Shown one piece after another: positions 1-7,247 of a stretch of 64,000 bases of DNA (position 1 is its first letter; each line of letters begins with the position of its first letter). This stretch comes from VAXT01 sp035318925 (GTDB taxonomy: Bacteria; Actinomycetota; Thermoleophilia; Gaiellales; Gaiellaceae). The position numbers and the translations under genes were made by a program. The notes beneath the pieces were generated by a model, which did not search any database, was not told where the DNA came from, and worked only from the letters and a program-made list of their open reading frames with translations. The stretch spans positions 99,754-163,753 of the forward strand of contig DATHDS010000027.1 of assembly GCA_035318925.1 (NCBI GenBank), given 5' to 3'.

Positions 1-815
1 CAGATCTTCAACATGCCGCGCTTCTCCTGGATCATCACCGAGTGCAGGAAGGCGGTCGCCGCGAGCCACGGCATGAGCGCCGCGTTCTCGACCGGGTCCC
101 AGGCGTAGTAGCCGCCCCAGCCGACCTCGACGTAGGCCCAGTGGGAGCCGAGGAGCTGGCCGACGCCGAGCGCGGTCCAGGCGAAGAGGGTCCACCGGCG
201 CGTGGCGACGATCCAGAGCTCGTCGGTCCTTCGCGCGAGGAGCGCGCCCATCGCGAAGGCGAACGGAATCGTGAGCCCGACGTAACCCAGGTAGAGGCAG
301 GGCGGGTGGATCATCATGTACGGGTTCTGGAGGCTCGGATTGAGGCCGGCGCCATCGGCGGGTGCGACCTGGGTCGCGAACGGGCTCGAGACCGCGACGA
401 GCATGAAGGCGAAGAACGTCGTCACGAGCCCGAGCACCGGAACGACCCACGCGAGGAGGTCCGGGCCCGTTCGGCGGGCGAACGCGACCGCCGCGGCCGA
501 GAAGCCCGTCAGCACGAGCAGCCAGAGGAGGAGCGAGCCTTCCTGCCCGCCCCAGAAGGCGGAGATCGTGTACGGAGTCGGGAGCTGGAGGCTCGTGTGC
601 TCGGCGACGTAGACGAACGAGAAGTCATTGCGCAGGAGCGCTGCGAGCAGGACGCCGGAGGCCACCGCAGCTGCGCCGAACGCTGCGAGGAGCGCGTTCT
701 GGGCCGAGCGCGCCAGGCGCCGGCGCCGGGTGGCGGCCGCGTAGGCACCGCCGACCAGGGCGAAGAGCGCCAGACCGAGGCAGAGGACAAGCGCCGCGCG
801 CCCGAGCTCGGGCAT
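1..815 (-). CDS. ccmF: Cytochrome c haem lyase subunit CcmF, N-terminal 271 residues (runs off left edge)
   Basis: Membrane haem lyase subunit that accepts haem from CcmE for attachment to apocytochrome c outside the membrane. The frame is open from the ATG at 815 to the window edge. It shows successive hydrophobic segments and the family's haem-handling tryptophan-rich (WWD) motif, WGGYYAWDPVEN, at about residues 233-244, as well as the preceding FWGGQEGSLLLW segment at 88-99. Full-length CcmF is usually above 600 residues, so less than half is present. The start lies five bases after the ccmE stop, so it is the last visible gene of the oxidase/maturation operon. Its job here is presumably to mature the dihaem CcoO/CcoP-like subunit encoded upstream in the same run. 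The family call is firm. Confidence 0.93.
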   Translation of the reverse strand, partial: MPELGRAALVLCLGLALFALVGGAYAAATRRRRLARSAQNALLAAFGAAAVASGVLLAALLRNDFSFVYVAEHTSLQLPTPYTISAFWGGQEGSLLLWLLVLTGFSAAAVAFARRTGPDLLAWVVPVLGLVTTFFAFMLVAVSSPFATQVAPADGAGLNPSLQNPYMMIHPPCLYLGYVGLTIPFAFAMGALLARRTDELWIVATRRWTLFAWTALGVGQLLGSHWAYVEVGWGGYYAWDPVENAALMPWLAATAFLHSVMIQEKRGMLKI

Positions 816-819
816 CTCG

Positions 820-1215
820 TTACGCCTTCTTCTTAGGGGTGTACTTGGACGGGCACTTCGTCCGCAGCGAATCTTGCTTGGCCACGAACACACCGTTTTG
901 GAGCCGTCCCTCCACCCGCACCTCGCGCCCGACCTTGAAGAGATCCGGAACTGACCCGCGGTAGACGACCGGAACGCTCGCGCCGCCGGAGACGTCCTGG
1001 AGGCGGAAGCGGAGGCCCTGCGGAGCGTGCCCCTCGCCCGCCGGCGTGCCGATCACCTTGCCGACGAGTGCGACGTCCCCGGTGTGTCCCTTCAGCTGGC
1101 TTGGCTGGATCGAAGGCGTTCCGCCCGCGACCGAGACGTAGACAAGGAAGACCGCGAGCGCCGCGGCGACAGAGAGCGCGACGACGAGCCGGACTGGGCT
1201 ACCCGAACGAGCCAC
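820..1215 (-). CDS. ccmE: Haem chaperone CcmE, CxxxY variant
   Basis: Periplasm-facing haem chaperone that binds haem covalently and passes it to CcmF. The 131-residue product has one N-terminal membrane anchor (about residues 9-30), then an OB-fold-like beta domain with the VPVVYRG strand, and a lysine-rich tail. The haem-binding histidine of the classical HxxxY motif is a cysteine here: C121-P-S-K-Y125. The CxxxY form is known from archaeal and some bacterial CcmE proteins, so this is probably functional and not damaged. It sits between an 81-residue GluTR-like gene and ccmF, with only a few bases between the coding regions. Confidence 0.9.
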   Translation of the reverse strand: MARSGSPVRLVVALSVAAALAVFLVYVSVAGGTPSIQPSQLKGHTGDVALVGKVIGTPAGEGHAPQGLRFRLQDVSGGASVPVVYRGSVPDLFKVGREVRVEGRLQNGVFVAKQDSLRTKCPSKYTPKKKA

Positions 1216-1224
1216 GCTAAAAGT

Positions 1225-1470
1225 CTAGCCCCGTGCCGCCGCGTTCCCTACGGTTGGGTACAGCCCGGCCAGAACGGCTTCCAGGCTCGCGTCGGCGGCC
1301 GCGCTCTCGAGCAGGCAGGAGGCAACGGCTTGCCCGACCGCCTCCGCCGTCTGCTCCACGACCAGTAGCTCCGCGGGGCTGAGCCCTCGCAGTCGCCGTC
1401 GCTTGCGCAGGATGCGCTCGCTGGACACCTGGGCGGCGTCGTGCCGGAGCGCCTCGGCGTCGATCCTCAT
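1225..1470 (-). CDS. 81-residue helical protein resembling the dimerisation domain of glutamyl-tRNA reductase
   Basis: The start ATG overlaps the stop of the upstream 1072-residue membrane protein (ATGA), so translation is coupled. The sequence is all-helical in character, with a segment ILRKRRRLRGLSPAELLVVE followed by a helix ending ASCLLESAA. That pattern resembles the C-terminal dimerisation domain of HemA/GluTR (basic helix, L-x-x-L-S, acidic residues, a leucine-rich helix ending in LL). No catalytic or NADP-binding domain is present. A role linked to haem supply for the cytochromes made by this operon is only an inference. An unrelated helical scaffold is the alternative. Confidence 0.6.
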   Translation of the reverse strand: MRIDAEALRHDAAQVSSERILRKRRRLRGLSPAELLVVEQTAEAVGQAVASCLLESAAADASLEAVLAGLYPTVGNAAARG

Positions 1471-4400
1471 CGTGCGAGGGCGGGCCGCTCGAGGCTCGCC
1501 TCCGGCCGGCGGGCGGGGACCGCCTCGATCTTGCGGCCGACGAAGGTGAAGCCGGAGAACATGAGGCTGATCCCGATGAGCTGGCCCAGGTAGACGAGCG
1601 AGTAGTCGCCCGTCCGGGACAAGCCCGTCGCAGCCGCGACGACCATTGCTCCGGAAGCGATCCACGCGTTTGGGCTTACGCGCCTTCGCCGCAGGATCGA
1701 ATAGAGCGAGCCGCCGACGAGCGCAAGCGTCCCCGCGGAGTTGAACAGCACGGCCCAGAGGAATGCGTGGCCGACGAGAGCGCCGTTCGCGGGCGGCCGG
1801 CCGCTTGCAGTAACCGCAAGGGCGTGTGCGTCGACAGGCGCGAGCCAGACCGTGGCGATCGCGGCGAGGGTCCCTGTGGCGAGGACGCCGATGAGGATGT
1901 CTCGCCCCCGGCGCGGCAACAGCAGCCACGCCGAGCCGGCGCCCAAGAAGCCGACGGTCAGCACTCCGCCGGCGATGTAGTAGGTCCGGAAGAGCACCGG
2001 GCTCCAGCCCGCGCGCTGCGCGACCGCCTCACAGATCGTCGCAACGGCGAAGCAGGCGAAGCCGGCCGCCCAGAGCGCCTTCTGGCCGGCGGGCCGGCTC
2101 CAGTAGGAGCGAGCGAGCAGGAAGACGAAGAGGAGCGCCACGAGAGCCGCCGCGACAGGAAGCAAGGCGTCAAAGACCGCCGGCACGGGCTTGCTCGAGC
2201 CAGAGCTAATCGCTGTCAAGGGCTGCCCGGAGCGGACGACTCGCACGTAGGCGAAGTCGCGTCCTCCGAACATGCCCTGGTGCGTGGCGACGAACATGTA
2301 CCGCCCAGCTCTCAGTTGGCGCGTGGGCGCGAGCGTCAGCTGCCGGCCCGTCGACGAGCTGACTGTGAGCGGAACGCGTGTGCTGCGATCCAGGTTGTAG
2401 AGGCCGTAGGCCCCCGGACGGTCGACCGCCGCAGCCCGCGCGACGAGTGCCCGGAAATCACCGGCATGGATACGGAGCGCGTCAGCCGGGTACGGGCTCT
2501 GCGGGTCCTGCCACGTGAAGAGCTTGACGAGCCCCTGCTTCGTGGCCAGGAACTGCCCGACGATGTCCGGGGTGAGCCGTGGCTGATACGCGTAGCGGAT
2601 CGTGCTCCCTCCCACTCCGGCGACCGCGGGCACGAAGGGCAGCGAGACGAGCAGGAGCCCGATCGCGCCGACGGCGACGCTGACCCGCGTCCGGTAGCCG
2701 CGCCGCCTCCGTCGCCCCCGCGGCTTCGGCGGGGCGCCCAGCATGAGCAGGCGGCGGCGGCGGTGAGCTCTGTAGAGCATCGCGGTCGAGAGCAGGGCGC
2801 TGGCCGGAAGCCAGACGAGCTCCACCTTCCAGCCGAGCGTGCTCAGCGGCCCCTGCCCGTATGGCGTGAACGCCAGCGGAATGACGGCCCAGGTGAGAGC
2901 GGGCCCGCAGAGCAGCAGGATCGATGCCGTCACCGGAAAGCCTGCAAAGAGCCAGCCCAGGCCTGGAAAACCCATCAAGGCCATCGGCAGCTCGTAGCCG
3001 GCGAGGGCAGCGGGCCTCCGCCCACGCACCCGCCGCGGAATCCGTCCCGTGAAGGCGACCGGCGCGGCGGCGATCGCCCTCGTTCCGGCGAGCCTCTGGC
3101 GCGCGGTCATCCGCCAGGCGCTGACCGCGTACGCCCCGAACCCGGTCAGCACCGCGAGCGCGGCCGGCACGAGCAGCAAGGCGACCCACGGCTCGAGCCT
3201 CGTCACCGCGGCCTGGAAGCTCGCTCCGCCCGCGACGTCGTGTGCCTCGACCACCGAGGTCTCGATCCCGACCGCGTAGTAGGTCGCAACGCCGAGCGCG
3301 ACCCCCACGAGCGCGATGCGCTCGGCTCGCAACACGCGCTCGCCGCCGAGCTGGGCCAGGAGGGCTAGCGTCAGCCCGACGAGCATCACGAGGAGGCCGC
3401 CCAGCATGTTCAGCTGCGCGTGCAGGTTGACGATCACCGCCCCCGCGTCGCCTCCTTCGTCCAGCAGGTCGTGCACGGCCGGGAATGCCTGGATCGGGCC
3501 CTGGAGCGTCCCAACGGCAAGCGCCGCGCAGCCGGCGAGCACGAATCCCCTCGCCGGCGCCTGGGCGCCCAGGAAGGAGCGGGCGACAAGCCAGAGCAGG
3601 AACCAGAACGCGGAGAGCATCGCGATCCCCGCACCCATGAGTAGGAACGGATGGATCGCGGTCGCACGCTCCGCCTCCTCGGGGGAGAGGCCGCGGCCGA
3701 CGACGAGAGCGCCCTCGTGGAAGCCGAGGTACATCGCCGAGCCGTAGAACGCGAGCGAGCCCGCGAGAAGTGCGTAGAAGCAAGCGTCCGCTGCGCGTTG
3801 GGAGGGGGCCCTCCCGCCGAGGAGAGGAGCGAGGTAGAAGAGCGCGCCGGCGACGAGCATCGTCAGCCCCGTGACGAGGTTGATGTGCGCGTGCGCGATC
3901 GGGTCGATCCATTCACCGGCGTGCCCGGCGCGGTACAGCCAGTCCGCGTTCGTCGGCTGGACCTGGATCACTCCCTGCACGGTGCCGACGGTCAGGCCGG
4001 CGGCACCGGTGGCGAGGAACTTCCAGAGGTGGCCGCTCGGCTTCGGAACCCGCACGAGACGGCCCTGGAAGATGGTCAGGAAGACCGTCGCGGCGAAGCA
4101 CCAGTAGCCGATCCCCATCACGCCCGCACCCATGCCAACCGGGGCGCGATACCAGTTGCCCATGCTCGCCTTCGCTGCCTGGTACTCCCAGCCGTCAGCG
4201 ACGCGCAGCCCGATCGCGATCCCGTTCCCGACGAGCGCGACATAGAAGACGAGCAGGCCGCCTGCGGTGAACCAGAAGGCGCACTGCGCGAGACCTTCGC
4301 TGGCCAGCGGACGCCCGACGATGCGCGGCAGGACGTACCAGCAGAGGCCCGTCGCGATCAGCGTCCCGCCGCCGACGATCATCAGGTGCGTGTTCGAGAG

Positions 4401-4685
4401 ATCCCGGACGAGGTGGCCCGCGTAGCCCGCGCTCGCGAGCCACTTGGCCGTCCAGGGCAGGTTCTTGACGACCATGTGCAGGCTGCCGAGGACGAGGAAG
4501 GCGGCCCCGGCGACGAAGTACTTCGCGAGCTTCCGGTCGTGCCGACCGAGCTCCTCCTCCGAGTAGGGCTCGGTCCGGAGGGGCGGCGCACGGCCAGGCA
4601 GTAGCCTGAAGACGGCTGCGATCACGACCGCGAGGAACGCCGCGTAGCTCAGGAACTGGAGCGATGAGAGATGCCTGAGGTACAT
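1467..4685 (-). CDS. 1072-residue haem-copper-oxidase-like membrane protein with internal duplication and a fused C-terminal membrane module
   Basis: Very long polytopic protein. The N-terminal half looks like CcoN/NorB-type subunit I: a TM helix with NTHLMIVGGG around H100, and a HAH motif at 265-267 followed by INLVTG, like the haem-ligand helix X. A second copy of the same module (VGTLQGPIQ then NLHAQLNMLGG, about 391-430) repeats the first (VGTVQGVIQ then HAHINLVTG, about 233-273) but has HAQ in place of HAH. I see no HH pair and no W-x-x-H-N, so the CuB site of a working oxidase appears to be missing. Residues about 690-820 form a soluble extracytoplasmic stretch, and about seven further TM helices follow. 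A bona fide ccoN is present upstream, so this is probably an accessory quinol- or haem-handling subunit. Function is unproven. Confidence 0.75.
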   Translation of the reverse strand: MYLRHLSSLQFLSYAAFLAVVIAAVFRLLPGRAPPLRTEPYSEEELGRHDRKLAKYFVAGAAFLVLGSLHMVVKNLPWTAKWLASAGYAGHLVRDLSNTHLMIVGGGTLIATGLCWYVLPRIVGRPLASEGLAQCAFWFTAGGLLVFYVALVGNGIAIGLRVADGWEYQAAKASMGNWYRAPVGMGAGVMGIGYWCFAATVFLTIFQGRLVRVPKPSGHLWKFLATGAAGLTVGTVQGVIQVQPTNADWLYRAGHAGEWIDPIAHAHINLVTGLTMLVAGALFYLAPLLGGRAPSQRAADACFYALLAGSLAFYGSAMYLGFHEGALVVGRGLSPEEAERATAIHPFLLMGAGIAMLSAFWFLLWLVARSFLGAQAPARGFVLAGCAALAVGTLQGPIQAFPAVHDLLDEGGDAGAVIVNLHAQLNMLGGLLVMLVGLTLALLAQLGGERVLRAERIALVGVALGVATYYAVGIETSVVEAHDVAGGASFQAAVTRLEPWVALLLVPAALAVLTGFGAYAVSAWRMTARQRLAGTRAIAAAPVAFTGRIPRRVRGRRPAALAGYELPMALMGFPGLGWLFAGFPVTASILLLCGPALTWAVIPLAFTPYGQGPLSTLGWKVELVWLPASALLSTAMLYRAHRRRRLLMLGAPPKPRGRRRRRGYRTRVSVAVGAIGLLLVSLPFVPAVAGVGGSTIRYAYQPRLTPDIVGQFLATKQGLVKLFTWQDPQSPYPADALRIHAGDFRALVARAAAVDRPGAYGLYNLDRSTRVPLTVSSSTGRQLTLAPTRQLRAGRYMFVATHQGMFGGRDFAYVRVVRSGQPLTAISSGSSKPVPAVFDALLPVAAALVALLFVFLLARSYWSRPAGQKALWAAGFACFAVATICEAVAQRAGWSPVLFRTYYIAGGVLTVGFLGAGSAWLLLPRRGRDILIGVLATGTLAAIATVWLAPVDAHALAVTASGRPPANGALVGHAFLWAVLFNSAGTLALVGGSLYSILRRRRVSPNAWIASGAMVVAAATGLSRTGDYSLVYLGQLIGISLMFSGFTFVGRKIEAVPARRPEASLERPALAR

Positions 4686-4692
4686 GGCCTGC

Positions 4693-4866
4693 CTAGCGCA
4701 GGCCGGGCTCTACGAAGTAGACGGTGAGCGTCCAGACCAGGTAGATCAGGACCATGATCGCGAGAATGACCCACGCCTTGTTGACCGCGCGCCGCCCGTG
4801 GCGCACGTCCTCGCCGACATCGCGATAGCCGAGCAGAGGCCTGGCTGGACGTCGCGAGCGCGCCAT
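4693..4866 (-). CDS. 57-residue single-span membrane protein of the oxidase operon
   Basis: The ATG at 4866 overlaps the stop of the ABM-like gene (ATGA) and its own stop lies seven bases before the next gene, so it is a genuine operon member although very short. The protein has an arginine-rich N-terminus (about 30 residues, several RR pairs) and one hydrophobic helix with the core ILAIMVLIYLVWTL. That gives a predicted N-in/C-out topology by the positive-inside rule. Small single-span subunits (CcoQ/CcoH-like) are common in cbb3 oxidase loci and this could play such a role. There is no sequence motif to prove it. Confidence 0.7.
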   Translation of the reverse strand: MARSRRPARPLLGYRDVGEDVRHGRRAVNKAWVILAIMVLIYLVWTLTVYFVEPGLR

Positions 4867-5183
4867 CAGAAGACCTTGTGCATGACGAGGCTTCGCTCGG
4901 CACCGAGGCCGCCGAAGTCGGCGAGCATGCGTTCGAAGGTATAGCCGCGCTCGAGGAACGCCTCCAGCTGCCAGGGCGTGTCCCAGGTCGTGTAGCAGTG
5001 GACGCGCACGTCCCCCCGGTCCTCCGCGCGGATGAAGACATCGAAGCGCTCGCAGCCCGGGTACTCCTGGACGTGAGCCTTGAGCGCCTGGAGGGACGCG
5101 TACAGGTCCTCCCATCGGTCCTCCGGAATCACCACCTCGGTCAGTGATGAGTACGTGACGAACGGGAGAACGGCTGCCGCCAT
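4866..5183 (-). CDS. 105-residue antibiotic-biosynthesis-monooxygenase-like (dimeric alpha/beta barrel) protein
   Basis: Small soluble protein whose start ATG overlaps the stop of the preceding small membrane gene. Its order of elements (VTYSSLTEVVIP strand, ALKAHVQEYPGCERFDVF, then VHCYTTWDTPWQLEAFLERG) is that of the ABM/ferredoxin-like dimeric barrel, where a W-x-x-P/E-x-x-x-x-H/F element follows the central strand. Members include haem-degrading and haem-binding proteins as well as quinol monooxygenases. In an oxidase/haem operon, haem handling is an attractive guess, but no catalytic residue can be assigned. The longer frame reaching to 5633 is antisense overlap of the neighbours and was not used. 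Confidence 0.7.
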   Translation of the reverse strand: MAAAVLPFVTYSSLTEVVIPEDRWEDLYASLQALKAHVQEYPGCERFDVFIRAEDRGDVRVHCYTTWDTPWQLEAFLERGYTFERMLADFGGLGAERSLVMHKVF

Positions 5184-5539
5184 CAGAAGACCTGCCCCCA
5201 GATCAGATGTCCGGCGATGAGGAAGATCGCGAAGACGGTCACGCCGATCGTGAAGACGACGAAGAAGCGGGACGCCGGCCTGGCGATCTCGGTCACGTAG
5301 GAGCCTTGCTCGCCCCACTGGTCGATGGGATAGAGGCCGACCCGCCTCAGCGTCGTCCGGTACGACCAGATCCACCAGATCAGCGACACGGAGATTGCGA
5401 CCACGAAGCCCCACATCCAGGCGAGCGAGATCCAGTCCACGCTCCAGGTCCCGACGCGGCCGTCGTTCTGATGGTGCGCCAGCAGGTACTGGTAGTACTT
5501 GTCCGCGTTCTCCGGCGAGCTGCCCCTGGGCATCGACAT
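5183..5539 (-). CDS. 118-residue two-span membrane protein of the oxidase operon
   Basis: The start chosen is ATG at 5539, which overlaps the TAA of the gene before it (TAATG); the ATG 30 bases upstream would overlap that gene. The product has a hydrophilic N-terminus with DKYYQYLLAHHQNDG, a tryptophan-rich TM segment (about residues 38-58), a cytosolic loop with YPIDQWGEQGSYVTE, and a second TM segment near the C-terminus. The gene is coupled at both ends. It is likely a structural accessory subunit of the cbb3-type complex. I cannot match it to a named family. Confidence 0.75.
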   Translation of the reverse strand: MSMPRGSSPENADKYYQYLLAHHQNDGRVGTWSVDWISLAWMWGFVVAISVSLIWWIWSYRTTLRRVGLYPIDQWGEQGSYVTEIARPASRFFVVFTIGVTVFAIFLIAGHLIWGQVF

Positions 5540-5829
5540 TACTGCCACTCCTCCTCGTCCAGCGCCCATTCGGGCGTGTAGTAGTCCTCCTCCTGCACGT
5601 AGAGCGGGATCGACGCATGGCTGTCCAGCTCATGGAACGCGCCCGTCTTCCAGGCGGCGATGAACGCGACGAGCGCGAGTCCCGAGAAGACGAAGAAGGT
5701 GTCCATCATCCAGTCGGCCATGACCCAATTCGACTGCTTGGTCTCGGGCTGGTCGTGCGCGAAGGCGGCCGCGGGCAGCACGAGAGTGGCGACCACGAGG
5801 AGAGCGAGGATGGTCAGCCAGCGTCTCAC
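5539..5829 (-). CDS. 96-residue exported/membrane protein of the oxidase operon
   Basis: The start GTG (5829) overlaps the TGA of the upstream dihaem cytochrome gene. Residues 1-24 form a signal peptide ending in AAAFAHD, followed by a tryptophan/methionine-rich stretch (NWVMADWMMDTFFVF) leading into a TM helix, and an acidic C-terminus (EEDYYTPEWALDEEEWQ). This layout suggests a small anchored subunit with its tail on one face of the membrane. No cofactor motif is present. It is part of the same coupled run, so it is most likely an oxidase-specific subunit. Confidence 0.75.
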   Translation of the reverse strand: MRRWLTILALLVVATLVLPAAAFAHDQPETKQSNWVMADWMMDTFFVFSGLALVAFIAAWKTGAFHELDSHASIPLYVQEEDYYTPEWALDEEEWQ

Positions 5830-7247
5830 TGCTGCCCCGGCACGGTTGGTGGAATCGCCTTCTGCGTCTCGGACGGCAACTTGCTCCCGCGCGCCCGGGC
5901 CTCGTCCCAGGCTCGGTTCAGCAGATCGTCGTAGATCGCCTTGATCCCTGCGGCCGCGTCTTGCAGGGAGAGGCGCGTCTTGCCGTCGTTGATCAGGAAG
6001 CTGTCGCCTGTCGAGAGCCCCGGCATGACCCGCATCGCCTCCTGCATGTACGGGTCGGTCACCGGCGCCTTGTTGAACCCGACGTTGTTCTCGAGCTTCT
6101 GGCTGCTCTTCACCCACGCGAGCAGCTCCTTCGAGGGCTGCCAGGTGATGTAGTCGGAGGGCTGAGGAACGTAGTTCTTCCGGAGCGTGTGGTTCGGGAT
6201 CGTCTTGATGAAGAGGACGACGCGCCAGATGTCGTTGACGCTCAGGCGGTCGCCGAAGTTCTCCATCGCCGTCCCCGGCCAGCCGCGCAGGATCCGGTAG
6301 TAGAAGTCGCCTGGGCCCGTGTCGCCGCCGCAGCAGGCGTCGTCCGCGCTCGTGAAGTCGGCCGGGGCGGGCGAGAGGAACTTCGCGCCGGGGCCCTTGC
6401 CGTTTCCCTTCAGTCCGTGGCAGCCGACGCAGCGCTCCTGGAAGACCTCCTTGCCACGAAGCAAGTTCCCCTCGGTCACCGGCAGCGGGTCGCCCGAGAG
6501 CCAGTAGCCGCGGTCGATCTGTGCGAGGTTCGGCGCCTCCTCGAGCTGGCCCTTCGGCGGGTTCAGGATCTTGTCGTTCCCCTCGAGGATCTGGCCGTGC
6601 GCGCCCTGGAAGCCGACAGGCGCCGGCGCGAAGCCCTGGTTCGCGGTCACGATGTGCTTGGAGTAGATCTGTCCCGCGTACCTGAGCAGGCCCGACTTGC
6701 CGCTCCGCGTCTCCACGTAGGTGATCAGCTGCTCGACCTGCTTGTCGGAGAAGAGCGACTTCATCTCCGGCATCAGCGAGAGCGGATCCATGTAGCGCGG
6801 GTCGTAGAAATGTGCGCGCTGCCAGTCCTCCGGGTGCCAGCCCGACTCCTGCGAGAGGTCGGGTCCGGTTCGCTCGGTGCCGAGCAGGTTCGGGGTCTGG
6901 TCGCTGCCGTAGAAGTCGCCGGGCGCCGAGACCTTCGGGTAGAGGAAATAGAGGGCGTAGCGGACGTCCTGCGGCCGCGAGTAGCCCGAGTGGCAGACGT
7001 AGCAGCCGTTCGAAGCGAACAGGTTCCGGCCCTTGACCGCGTCGTTCGAGAGCGGCGTCCAGTCCGCGGAGGCCGGCGGGTCGAACGTGTGGATCGGCAA
7101 CCACACGACGATGAAGACGACGACGAAGAACGCGATCAGGCCGCCGAGCCCTGCCACGAGCGGCGTGATCAGCATCCGCTCGGGCGGGTGCCGCGTCCAG
7201 CCGCGCGGGAGGACCCGGCCTTCGGGCCGCTGCTCGTCTTCGGTCAT
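5826..7247 (-). CDS. ccoO: Fused CcoO/CcoP-type dihaem cytochrome c subunit of cbb3 oxidase
   Basis: 473 residues: one N-terminal TM anchor (about 27-50), a first cytochrome c domain with CYVCH at 82-86, as in CcoO/FixO, and a second with CVGCH at 273-277, as in CcoP. Candidate axial methionines are in SLMPEM (about 157-162) and TAMENF (about 327). A 110-residue C-terminal extension has no haem motif. It would carry electrons from the quinol:cytochrome c branch into CcoN. Standard cbb3 enzymes use separate mono-haem CcoO and dihaem CcoP, so this fusion carries one haem fewer. The ATG overlaps the ccoN stop (ATGA). Confidence 0.9.
   Translation of the reverse strand: MTEDEQRPEGRVLPRGWTRHPPERMLITPLVAGLGGLIAFFVVVFIVVWLPIHTFDPPASADWTPLSNDAVKGRNLFASNGCYVCHSGYSRPQDVRYALYFLYPKVSAPGDFYGSDQTPNLLGTERTGPDLSQESGWHPEDWQRAHFYDPRYMDPLSLMPEMKSLFSDKQVEQLITYVETRSGKSGLLRYAGQIYSKHIVTANQGFAPAPVGFQGAHGQILEGNDKILNPPKGQLEEAPNLAQIDRGYWLSGDPLPVTEGNLLRGKEVFQERCVGCHGLKGNGKGPGAKFLSPAPADFTSADDACCGGDTGPGDFYYRILRGWPGTAMENFGDRLSVNDIWRVVLFIKTIPNHTLRKNYVPQPSDYITWQPSKELLAWVKSSQKLENNVGFNKAPVTDPYMQEAMRVMPGLSTGDSFLINDGKTRLSLQDAAAGIKAIYDDLLNRAWDEARARGSKLPSETQKAIPPTVPGQQ

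Noticed and set aside
1767..3368. 533-codon plus-strand frame
   Set aside because: Antisense to the 1072-residue membrane protein gene; arginine/glutamate-rich translation typical of high-GC shadow frames.
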